In this document: positions 1 through 8,126 of the stretch, one piece after another
Position numbering within the stretch: position 1 is the stretch's first letter
How the letters are laid out: every line of letters begins with the position of its first letter
DNA from: an uncultured Gammaproteobacteria bacterium
GTDB taxonomy: Bacteria > Pseudomonadota > Gammaproteobacteria > Pseudomonadales > Azotimanducaceae
Direction: 5' to 3'
DNA: 32,415 bases
Assembly (NCBI GenBank): GCA_913428515.1
Contig: CAJYCI010000005.1
Span: 1 to 32,415 of the forward strand
Position numbers and translations under genes: made by a program
Notes under the pieces: model-generated
What the model saw: the letters and a program-made list of their open reading frames with translations, nothing else
Database searches by the model: none
Told to the model about the DNA's origin: nothing

Positions 1-59
1 GTAAAAACATAGCGAAAGTTTTGTATGATATTTGATAGCAGACTTAAAAGGAGAAAACT

Positions 60-329
60 TTGTTAATAGCAGTAAGGGCAAAAGTAGAAAGTGTCGAGCA
101 TTGGAGAGAAAAATTTAAAACGCACGTAGAACTATTTAAAAGTCAGGGTGTGACTGCTGCACACATGGGAGCAGCGAATGATGAAACAGTAGTCGCAGTC
201 TTCGAAACAAACGATCCCGATGAGTTCACAAAAATATTTAATGATCCAGCAACGGCGGAAGCAATGTCAGAAGACAAGATAATTGGCGGTGTTGAGATGT
301 TCGTGCTAGATGAGACCGTGAAATTATGA
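60..329 (+). CDS. Small protein of unknown function, possibly dimeric alpha/beta barrel (antibiotic-biosynthesis-monooxygenase-like)
   Basis: 89-aa ORF with TTG start preceded by AAGGAG; pattern MLIAVRAKVES..W...F..H...F.SQGV and ..VVAVFETNDPDEFTKIF resembles small ferredoxin-like barrel proteins. Confidence 0.6.
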   Translation: MLIAVRAKVESVEHWREKFKTHVELFKSQGVTAAHMGAANDETVVAVFETNDPDEFTKIFNDPATAEAMSEDKIIGGVEMFVLDETVKL

Positions 330-337
330 ATATGTAA

Positions 338-1618
338 ATGGCTAAATTCCGTCCCTACATCGTGTCTTTCATTAGAAAAAGAACCTTCTTAAAAATTTTA
401 CCCTTATTATTTATCGGTCTTTTGACTCAGTTTAAATCGAGAGGTGCCAAAAGTACTGTTGTCTCGAAGACTGATAGAAAAAGACTAGAAAAAGATTTGG
501 TAGAGTGGGATTCCATCGAACTCCACAGGACAGGCACTGTAGGAGATGAGCAGACTGCTATTTGGCTAGCAACGGAAATTGAAAATTGCGGACTTATTCC
601 TGAACTAGATCCGGTAAGGTTTACTAAAAGGACTCCCGGGAGATGTGAGGTGACTAACGGAACAATGTTAGCGAGAGGCCTTCCGCTTTTTGATGGAGGA
701 AGCACCTCTGCTCTAGGGATTACTGGTGAGTCTGGGTCTTTAGATGAAACAAAGTTGATAGCGATTACAAAATTTGGGATATCTTCATTAGGGTCGGCTA
801 CAAAAAATTTAACAAAAGCTAGGAAAGAAAACAGACATTCTGTAATTGTGGCAATAGCTGACGGTGAAACTAGTGCCCCGGGGTTAGCTGTCCTGAACGC
901 TGAATCATATAACGAACCTTTTGGACCGCCCGTACTTCAAGTTGCATCTAAAGAAGCTCAGTGGCTTTTAGCTCTGGACGAAAATGAACTTTTAACCGTC
1001 TGTGTTGAGTTAACTGGGGAAGACTCTGAAGCTTTAAATGTTCAGACTAAAATAATAGGGAAAGATTCTTCATTAAAGCCGATTGTTGTGATGACGCCAA
1101 GAAGCGGCTGGTGGACCTGCACCTCTGAAAGAGGTGGCGGGATAGCGGTCTGGCTAAATGCAATAAGGCATCTTTCAAAAAATACCCCGAATCGGACTGT
1201 GATATTTATAGCAAATACAGGACATGAGTTAGGTCATCTAGGATTCAATCATTTCTTGAAAAAAAATTCTTCTTTAGTTGAGCATGCTTATTGTTGGGTT
1301 CACTTGGGTGCGAACTTCGCTGCAAGCCGGGGAAGTCTACTTTGGCAGGCTTCAAGTCAAAACTATATCGATAAAGGTCAGAAAAAGTTAAGTGGCCTAG
1401 GTTTAGAGGACCTCGAATTCTGGCCCATTTCTTCAAGGCCCCTCGGAGAGGCAAGAAATGTGCACGATGGTGGTGGTCAGTATATTTCTTTGCTTGGCAG
1501 TAATCCCTTGTTTCATCATCCAAATGATCAATGGCCACACTCTGTAGACATGTCTAAACTTGAAAAACTTAACGGATTTATGATGGCGATGATATCTGAC
1601 CTAGCGAATCAAAAGTAA
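338..1618 (+). CDS. M28-family-like (aminopeptidase fold) protein, probably membrane anchored, metal ligands partly missing
   Basis: N-terminal hydrophobic segment; NRTVIFIANTGHELGHLGFNHFL and C-terminal HHPNDQWPHSVD resemble M28 motifs. Confidence 0.65.
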   Translation: MAKFRPYIVSFIRKRTFLKILPLLFIGLLTQFKSRGAKSTVVSKTDRKRLEKDLVEWDSIELHRTGTVGDEQTAIWLATEIENCGLIPELDPVRFTKRTPGRCEVTNGTMLARGLPLFDGGSTSALGITGESGSLDETKLIAITKFGISSLGSATKNLTKARKENRHSVIVAIADGETSAPGLAVLNAESYNEPFGPPVLQVASKEAQWLLALDENELLTVCVELTGEDSEALNVQTKIIGKDSSLKPIVVMTPRSGWWTCTSERGGGIAVWLNAIRHLSKNTPNRTVIFIANTGHELGHLGFNHFLKKNSSLVEHAYCWVHLGANFAASRGSLLWQASSQNYIDKGQKKLSGLGLEDLEFWPISSRPLGEARNVHDGGGQYISLLGSNPLFHHPNDQWPHSVDMSKLEKLNGFMMAMISDLANQK

Positions 1619-1628
1619 AGGATCCTTT

Positions 1629-2045
1629 ATGAACATTTTATACCCAATGCTTCTGGTAATTACTCTCTCGGGAATTTTATTTCTACTATTAGGAGCCACT
1701 CGGGTGCCTTCGATTATAAAATATTTTGGAAAGTTGCAAGCCGCTAAACATTCAGACGATTTGAGGCCAAATTTACCCAGCTCGGCAAGAAACATTACCG
1801 ACAATTACAATCACCTATTTGAGCAGCCAACTCTTTTCTACGCGCTTGTTACTTATATTTATTTAATGGAGCACGCGGACAGCACTCATCTTTATTTAGC
1901 TTGGCTTTACGCAGCATTAAGGATCGTCCACTCCGTTATTCAGATTACTTCGAATAATGTTTCATACAGAGCCCTAATTTTTCTAGGCTCCGGTGCATGT
2001 TTGATGCTTATGATTATAAAAGAAGTCGTGTTTTTCGTATCATAA
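1629..2045 (+). CDS. MAPEG family membrane protein
   Basis: 138 aa, about four hydrophobic segments, motif DNYNHLFEQPTLFYALV and LAWLYAALRIVHSVIQ typical of MAPEG. Confidence 0.8.
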   Translation: MNILYPMLLVITLSGILFLLLGATRVPSIIKYFGKLQAAKHSDDLRPNLPSSARNITDNYNHLFEQPTLFYALVTYIYLMEHADSTHLYLAWLYAALRIVHSVIQITSNNVSYRALIFLGSGACLMLMIIKEVVFFVS

Positions 2046-2146
2046 TGGGGTGTCAAATTTGATAATTTATTTACGAGATGGTTGGCGGTGTTATTTTATA
2101 ATCAACCCAGACTAAGGTGTCCTAATATTCTAGATAGGCTAAAAAA

Positions 2147-2470
2147 ATGAATCTGTACTTTTATCTTTTTATTGCGATCTCTCTTGAAGTGCTCGGTACG
2201 ATGCTTCTCCCATTATCTCAGAATTTTTCTAAGTTAATTCCTACTTCTGTTTTGCTTCTCTCTTACGCGACATCTTTTTACTTTCTAGCTCTGGTTTCTC
2301 AGAAACTTCCTCTGGCTATAATTTACTCTTCTTGGGCCGGATTAGGGGTCTTCTCGGTAGCTATCCTAAGCAACTTTATTTACAGGCAGACATTAAACTG
2401 GCAGATAATTCTGGGTTTGTTTCTGATAATTATTGGCGTGACTATCGTGAATGTTTATAGAACCTCTTAG
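2147..2470 (+). CDS. Small multidrug resistance (SMR/EmrE-like) membrane protein
   Basis: 107 aa, four TM segments, AISLEVLGTMLLPLSQNFSKLIPT and PLAIIYSSWAGLGV motifs of the SMR family. Confidence 0.85.
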   Translation: MNLYFYLFIAISLEVLGTMLLPLSQNFSKLIPTSVLLLSYATSFYFLALVSQKLPLAIIYSSWAGLGVFSVAILSNFIYRQTLNWQIILGLFLIIIGVTIVNVYRTS

Positions 2471-2511
2471 CCTGGGTCGCCTCGTGTTCAAAGATTTTCT
2501 AAAAAAGTTAT

Positions 2512-3720
2512 CTAAATAAGTTTATATAAGGCTCTGGTTAGTTTATTCGTGGTCTGATAGAGGTCCTGTAATTTGTGCATTCTGTTACATAAAAATCCAT
2601 AGCCTATTTTCTTTTCTAAGTCTCCGAATGCTACTGAACCTCCAACTCCACAGTGACCAAAAAGCGAAGCGGGATGTTTTTTGGAAGCGATAGTGGTGAT
2701 GCCTAACCCTATATCAAAACCTACGCCGAAGTTCACATCTGCGCCAAACAAGACAGTGTCTGGTCCGCTCGATAAGGGTTTTATGCTTTGTATCAGTGTG
2801 CTTTCGTTCAAGAGCTTTTTTCCGTTCCTTTCGCAACCCGTGCTTAGAATACCAAATAACTTGGCCAAAGATTTTGCAGTCCCGTGTCCATTTGCGGAGG
2901 GAATCTCGGCCTTCCGCCAGTCCTCTTCGTTGACGTAATTGGAGTCGGTCACCCCGCCATCAAATGCAATTTTGAAGTCTCCCCTGCTAAGAAATTTTTT
3001 CAAGTTTCTGAGTTGCTTCGAAAGAAGAAAGTTAGGAACCAACTTTAAGACCTCAAGGGATTTAGGGTTAGGTTTCGAATCTACTAATACGTCACCGCAT
3101 CGAGTTATGTCCTCGTCATCAAGGCCAATCTTAAAGTCAATCCCAAACGGATCGGCTATTTCCTCTCTAAAGTATTGACCAACAGATCTCCCGTCTATTC
3201 TCCTCAGGATTTCCCCGACTAACCACCCGTAAGTTAAGGCATGGTATCCCTGAGTCGATCCTGGAATATAAAAAGGGGCCTGATTTTGAAGTAACTCGAT
3301 CCATCCTTCCCAGTCTCCAAATTTAGTAGCAGGAAAGCCTTGCTGGAACCCGAACATTCCCGCGCGATGACAAAGGAAGTCGCTTACTCTCGTGTCTTCC
3401 TTTCCGTTACATCCATATTCCGGCCAATATGTCGTTACTTTTTCAGTCAAATCGAGTTTTCCTTCGTCTATAAGTTTGACGATACATAAGGCTGTGACCG
3501 CTTTTGTCGTAGAGAAAACATTGAGAATGGTGTTTTCAGACCAGAGCTCAGATCTCTCACGATCTTTATGTCCACCCCATAGATCAACAAGCATCTCACC
3601 GTCTTTTTCTATTGCGATAGCGGCACCGGTATCAAAGCCGCTTTCCAATGATCGCCTAAAAATTTCTGCGATTTCTGAAAATCTTGAGTCGCAGTGTCCG
3701 GATATGGCTGCTTTTTCCAT
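2512..3720 (-). CDS. Serine hydrolase, beta-lactamase (class C/esterase EstB-like) family
   Basis: 402 aa; SxxK motif in FSTTKAVTALCI, LCHRAGM, YHALTYGWLVGEI, HCGVGGSVAFGD. Confidence 0.87.
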   Translation of the reverse strand: MEKAAISGHCDSRFSEIAEIFRRSLESGFDTGAAIAIEKDGEMLVDLWGGHKDRERSELWSENTILNVFSTTKAVTALCIVKLIDEGKLDLTEKVTTYWPEYGCNGKEDTRVSDFLCHRAGMFGFQQGFPATKFGDWEGWIELLQNQAPFYIPGSTQGYHALTYGWLVGEILRRIDGRSVGQYFREEIADPFGIDFKIGLDDEDITRCGDVLVDSKPNPKSLEVLKLVPNFLLSKQLRNLKKFLSRGDFKIAFDGGVTDSNYVNEEDWRKAEIPSANGHGTAKSLAKLFGILSTGCERNGKKLLNESTLIQSIKPLSSGPDTVLFGADVNFGVGFDIGLGITTIASKKHPASLFGHCGVGGSVAFGDLEKKIGYGFLCNRMHKLQDLYQTTNKLTRALYKLI

Positions 3721-3864
3721 TAGGGGCCTTTCGAGATTTGTTATAGTAGAGGCAATATATCACGGTAAGGTAGCCTCTATACTTTATTAAAATACCTCGC
3801 CTAAATTTACGAGGTGGAGTTATTTCTTATCTCTTTTTTATTCACCATTAAAGGAATCTAAAAC

Positions 3865-4233
3865 ATGAGCTACGGGTTTTTTATTGCAGCCGCACTTATT
3901 TCGTTTGCGAGTGCTATATTTCATGGATTAATCGGAGGAAGAATGTATCTAGAGAATATCTCGCAAAGTGATCTGACAACACTAACTAAGTCTTTAAGCC
4001 TGGTGAGTTGGCACGTTTTTACAATATTTCTTGTAGTCTCCGCCGTTACGTTCACTTGGCTAGCTTATTACCCTGGGTTTGAGATCGCGGCATATCCGTT
4101 GATCGGGATAAATTTTTTAGGCGCTACCTTGTTTTTATTCTTGGGTTTCGGGAATCATAAAAACCTAATGAAACTGCCGGGCGCCTACTTAATGTCAATC
4201 ACTGGTCTTCTAGCTCTGCTTGCGGTTGTTTGA
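3865..4233 (+). CDS. Hypothetical small integral membrane protein
   Basis: 122-aa ORF with ATG, preceding AAAGGAATCTAAAAC, four predicted hydrophobic stretches. Confidence 0.65.
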   Translation: MSYGFFIAAALISFASAIFHGLIGGRMYLENISQSDLTTLTKSLSLVSWHVFTIFLVVSAVTFTWLAYYPGFEIAAYPLIGINFLGATLFLFLGFGNHKNLMKLPGAYLMSITGLLALLAVV

Positions 4234-4258
4234 TTCGCTTGGCAGTGAGAAACTCTTG

Positions 4259-4275
4259 TTGAGAATCATTCTCAA
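4259..4275. promoter_or_regulatory. Fur box (perfect palindrome TTGAGAAT-C-ATTCTCAA)
   Basis: 17-nt perfect dyad resembling the GATAATGATAATCATTATC Fur consensus, immediately upstream of an iron-transport gene. Confidence 0.85.
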
Positions 4276-4286
4276 TTAGGTACAAT
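4259..4286 (+). promoter_or_regulatory. Sigma70-like promoter: TTGAGA (4259-4264), 16-nt spacer, TACAAT (4281-4286)
   Basis: Hexamers and spacing close to consensus; overlaps the Fur box and lies directly before the ATG at 4294. Confidence 0.6.
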
Positions 4287-4293
4287 ACTGAAT

Positions 4294-5313
4294 ATGAGAT
4301 CTTTAATCTTTTTTTTATCAATCGTCCTTTTATCACAAGTTCTCCTCGCGTCTGAAGTCAATATCTATACCTCTCGACACTACGATTCTGACGCATCTCT
4401 GTACTCGGAGTTCACCGATCTAACTGGCATAAAAGTTAATATTATTTCGGGCAAAGGTCCTGCGTTGATAGAGAGGATAAAATCTGAGGGAGTGAATTCA
4501 CGAGCTGATATTTTTTTTACGGTAGACGCTGGAAACTTGTGGAAAGTCCAGAAAGAAGGTTTGTTTCAAGAGATTAAATCAAGAAGCGTCCTGGCAACAG
4601 TACCGGAAAATTTGAGAGGGCCTAACAACGAGTGGACCGCGATCGCAAAAAGAGCAAGAGTGGTGTTCTATAATCCTCAAAAAGTAAGCCGAGAAGAAAT
4701 CGTAGATTTTGCGTATGAGGACTTAGCAGATGGTACCTGGAAAAATAGAGTGGTTATTAGGAGCTCTAGTAATATGTACAATCAATCCTTGGTTGCATCG
4801 CTAATCGCTAATGTTGGGTTGGAAAGAACAGAAAACTGGGCAAAAGGCCTGGTAGCAAATTTTGCAAGAAAGCCCCAAGGAAATGATCGCTCCCAGATCA
4901 TGGCGGTCGCAAATGGCGAAGCTGATTTGGCTGTTGCGAATAGCTATTATTTTGGAATGATGCTCTCTGGATCCGCTGGAGAACAGCAGCTCGAAGCAGC
5001 CAAAAAAGTGAGAGTCTTATTTCCCAATCAAAAAAGCCGCGGAGTTCATATAAACATAAGCGGTGCTGGTATCTTGAAGTACTCGCCGAATTCTGAAAAC
5101 GGTAATAGATTTCTTGAATTTTTGCTTTCACCGAAGGTACAGAAATATATGGTCGATCGATCATACGAATACCCTGTATTGAAGCAGATTCTTCCGAGTC
5201 CAGAAATTACTGAACTAGGCCTTGGTTTTAAAGAGGATGAGATTTCAGTCAAAAAATTTGGTGAACTTAATCCTGAGGCGATCAGACTTATGGACCGGTC
5301 AGGTTGGAAATAG
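4294..5313 (+). CDS. Fe(3+) ABC transporter substrate-binding protein (FbpA/FutA-like)
   Basis: Signal peptide MRSLIFFLSIVLLSQVLLAS followed by EVNIYTSRHYDSD, typical of the FbpA/FutA family; Fur box upstream; permease and ATPase genes downstream. Confidence 0.92.
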   Translation: MRSLIFFLSIVLLSQVLLASEVNIYTSRHYDSDASLYSEFTDLTGIKVNIISGKGPALIERIKSEGVNSRADIFFTVDAGNLWKVQKEGLFQEIKSRSVLATVPENLRGPNNEWTAIAKRARVVFYNPQKVSREEIVDFAYEDLADGTWKNRVVIRSSSNMYNQSLVASLIANVGLERTENWAKGLVANFARKPQGNDRSQIMAVANGEADLAVANSYYFGMMLSGSAGEQQLEAAKKVRVLFPNQKSRGVHINISGAGILKYSPNSENGNRFLEFLLSPKVQKYMVDRSYEYPVLKQILPSPEITELGLGFKEDEISVKKFGELNPEAIRLMDRSGWK

Positions 5314-5362
5314 GATTTCACTGGTTTAAGCTCTATTCTCTTATTGAAGCAGCTTATAAAAA

Positions 5363-6988
5363 TTGAGATTTAGTAATTTTTCCCTCTGGAGATATTTCCC
5401 CTACATAGTTTTAATCGTGTTCACGGCACCGCTTTTCGTGGTACTAGCTAGCCTTTTTGGAGAGTACTCTGAGAACTGGGCACATTTGTTCGAATATGTC
5501 TTATTCGATTACGTAAGCACAACGGTAACCCTGGTAATTGGGGTCTCGGTTTTGGTTTTTTTGATAGGTACTACTACTGCATGGGTAGTTACAAACTATA
5601 ATTTTTTAGGGAGGAACCTGTTTGAGTGGGCCCTCATTCTCCCTTTAGCTATGCCTCCCTATGTTATGGCATACACGTTCACCGGTCTATTCGACCCTTA
5701 CGGAGATGCAAATAACCTAGTAAGAGACTTTTTTCAACTGAATCGTGATACGGTTGTATTCCCCAATTTTAGGAATGTCTATGGGGCCATTATTGTCTTC
5801 TCTTTTACCCTTTACCCGTATGTATATTTAGTTTGTAGAAGCGCATTTTTAAATCAATCTAAATCAATGAAAGAGGCGGCTCGGATCTTGGGGTTGAGCC
5901 AGATAAAGGTTTTTTACAACCTGGCACTTCCTATCGCGAGGCCGGCCGTCATTGGCGGGCTAGTGTTAGCTATCATGGAAACTCTTTCAGACTTTGGCGC
6001 GGTAGATCATTTTGCAATTCAGACATTCACTACAGGAATTTTTAGAACGTGGTATGGGATGTATGATCTTACTACAGCAATGCAACTGGCATCCTTCCTT
6101 TTGCTTACAATTGGCATTCTTTTTCTGGTAGAAAGGAGCGCGAGGACAAGACAAAATTACACATCAAATAATTCGAGTTTCTCCCCACAGTCTGAGCTGA
6201 AATTAAAAGGCATAAATTCTTTGATTGCTTTTTCAGTTTGCTTCCTCCCATTGTTAATTGGCTTTATTCTCCCAGTTTTAGAGCTCGTTCAATGGGCCTA
6301 CCACAGTAATTTAGCTTTTTTCAACCAACAATTTTTCATTACCGCTTTCAACACCTTATCCCTGGCGATCTGTTCGGGAATCATCTGCGCGTATACAGCT
6401 TTATTAATTAATTTTTCAATGCGCTTCGCCCCTAATCAGGCTATCAGCAAGCTTAGTTTCCTCTTATCAATTGGTTATGTAATACCAGGTTTGATTTTGG
6501 CGGTCGGGTTGGTACAGCTTTATTTATATCTAGATAATAGTATTCTGCAGGGCTCAAATTTTTTTCTCACCGGTTCCTTAGTCGGTTTGGTGTTGGCCTA
6601 CATTATAAAGACCTATGCATCCGCTAATTCGTCAATCGAGTCGGGTTATGAGAGGATCAGTGAATCTCTTGATAATTCAGCAAGAGTTTTAGGGACTAAA
6701 AGTTGGACATTGTTAAAAAAAGTTCATATGCCTCTTCTTAAAACTAGCCTTTTCACTTCAATACTTCTTGTGATGTCAGATGTCGTCAAAGAATTACCTG
6801 CCACACTGATTCTTAGACCCTTCAATTTTGATACGCTAGCCGTCTCGACTTACACTTATGCTGCTGAGGAAAGAATGTATCAGGCAGCTGCGCCTGCTAT
6901 TGCGATCGTTGTAGTAGGGCTTATCCCAATCATATTACTTACAAAAATGATTAGAGAATCAAGAGTGTCTGCAAAAAATGACAACTAA
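5363..6988 (+). CDS. Fe(3+) ABC transporter permease (FbpB-like, fused two-domain)
   Basis: 541-aa polytopic protein, two binding-protein-dependent permease EAA-type loops (KEAARILGLSQIKVF..., DNSARVLGTKSWTLLKKVHMPLL); TTG start. Confidence 0.92.
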   Translation: MRFSNFSLWRYFPYIVLIVFTAPLFVVLASLFGEYSENWAHLFEYVLFDYVSTTVTLVIGVSVLVFLIGTTTAWVVTNYNFLGRNLFEWALILPLAMPPYVMAYTFTGLFDPYGDANNLVRDFFQLNRDTVVFPNFRNVYGAIIVFSFTLYPYVYLVCRSAFLNQSKSMKEAARILGLSQIKVFYNLALPIARPAVIGGLVLAIMETLSDFGAVDHFAIQTFTTGIFRTWYGMYDLTTAMQLASFLLLTIGILFLVERSARTRQNYTSNNSSFSPQSELKLKGINSLIAFSVCFLPLLIGFILPVLELVQWAYHSNLAFFNQQFFITAFNTLSLAICSGIICAYTALLINFSMRFAPNQAISKLSFLLSIGYVIPGLILAVGLVQLYLYLDNSILQGSNFFLTGSLVGLVLAYIIKTYASANSSIESGYERISESLDNSARVLGTKSWTLLKKVHMPLLKTSLFTSILLVMSDVVKELPATLILRPFNFDTLAVSTYTYAAEERMYQAAAPAIAIVVVGLIPIILLTKMIRESRVSAKNDN

Positions 6989-7625
6989 CGTTCTACAAAT
7001 TGAACAACTTTCATACTCGTACACCGGCAGCAATAAAGTCCTGGATAACTTAGATTTAGAGATCCAGACAGGTGAGCGGGTAGGATTACTTGGTCCCTCG
7101 GGTTGTGGAAAAAGCACCTTACTCCGATTAATAGCAGGCCTAGAAAAACCTGATGGTGGAAGCATAACTATACTAGGAAATCTAGTATCTGGTCATAGGT
7201 CAATGGTTCCGCCGGAAAATAGAAAGATAGGGTTAGTGGTTCAAGAAAAGGCACTCTTTCCGCATATGTCGGTCAAAGACAATATCGTTTTTGGAATCAG
7301 GAAAGAAAAAAATAAGAACAAAATTGCCTCTGATCTATTGGAGATGCTAAAAATTACTAGCCTGTCCGAGAAGTTTCCACATGAGATTTCGGGAGGCGAA
7401 CAACAGCGAGTTGCGCTAGCACGGTCCATTGCCCCTGCGCCAAAATTACTGATGCTTGATGAGCCTTTTAGTGCTCTGGATCAGTCGTTAAAGAGTGAAC
7501 TCTATTCCGAAATATCTAAAGTGCTCAGTGAAAAACAGATCACCATTTTGTTAGTTACTCACGATGTTGATGAAGCTAAGATTTTAACAGATAGGCTGTT
7601 GGAGATAGCTGATTTACAAAAATAA
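6978..7625 (+). CDS. Fe(3+) ABC transporter ATP-binding protein (FbpC-like, short form)
   Basis: Walker A GPSGCGKST, signature SGGEQQRVALARSIA, Walker B LLMLDEPFSALD; overlaps the permease 3' end. Confidence 0.93.
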   Translation: MTTNVLQIEQLSYSYTGSNKVLDNLDLEIQTGERVGLLGPSGCGKSTLLRLIAGLEKPDGGSITILGNLVSGHRSMVPPENRKIGLVVQEKALFPHMSVKDNIVFGIRKEKNKNKIASDLLEMLKITSLSEKFPHEISGGEQQRVALARSIAPAPKLLMLDEPFSALDQSLKSELYSEISKVLSEKQITILLVTHDVDEAKILTDRLLEIADLQK

Positions 7626-7917
7626 GCTAAACGTAGGCACCGCTTTTCAGAGAAGGGTTTGGTCTGAGCTAGCAAAAATTCCTTCTGGAGAAACAAGGTC
7701 CTATAAAGAGATTGCAATTTCGATTGGCCTGCCAAATGCATCTAGGGCTGTAGCGAATGCGTGTGGAAAAAACCCTCTACCCATTATTGTGCCATGCCAT
7801 AGAGTTATCCGGTCTGACGGGAGCCTTGGGGGCTACAGCGCTTTAGGAGGTGTTGAACAGAAACGAGCCTTGCTTAAGTCTGAGCAGACTGGACAACCAA
7901 TTGAAAATCTGGACTAA
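7612..7917 (+). CDS. Methylated-DNA-protein cysteine methyltransferase, single C-terminal (MGMT/DNA-binding) domain; probable ATT start
   Basis: Not in the supplied ORF track. Frame reads IYKNKLNVGTAFQRRVWSELAKIPSGETRSYKEIAISIGLPNASRAVANACGKNPLPIIVPCHRVIRSDGSLGGYSALGGVEQKRALLKSEQTGQPIENLD*; active-site PCHRVI present. Frame opens at 7609 after TAG; no ATG/GTG/TTG ahead of the domain; GGAG at 7601-7604 lies 7 nt before ATT. Confidence 0.88.
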   Translation: MYKNKLNVGTAFQRRVWSELAKIPSGETRSYKEIAISIGLPNASRAVANACGKNPLPIIVPCHRVIRSDGSLGGYSALGGVEQKRALLKSEQTGQPIENLD

Positions 7918-8126
7918 TTTTTCGGAATCGGTAGTTTTCAAAATACTCTCTTACTAGCTAAATTTCGAAGCTAGTTTAAAGCCCAAGCCTATGCACCTTT
8001 GCCAGCCGCGTCGAGCTTTTCAGCCAATCTTTTTGATTACAAAATTTTAATCGAAAATTAATATAACTTCGCTTTATAGATCAGATATGATGGCGGTTCC
8101 CTTCCTCTCACGCAGGAAAAAAGGCT

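Noticed and set aside
3392-3790. 132-aa ORF antisense to the beta-lactamase-like gene
   Set aside because: Shadow ORF; the opposite strand has clear SxxK and other family motifs
6978-7917. FbpC-MGMT fusion by programmed +1 frameshift
   Set aside because: No obvious slippery sequence at the junction; a GGAG-N7-ATT start explains the second frame more simply, though this is not excluded
7953-7975. ACTAGCT...AGCTAGT dyad downstream of the alkyltransferase frame as a terminator
   Set aside because: Only 7 bp, AT-leaning and not followed by a convincing T-run; too weak to annotate
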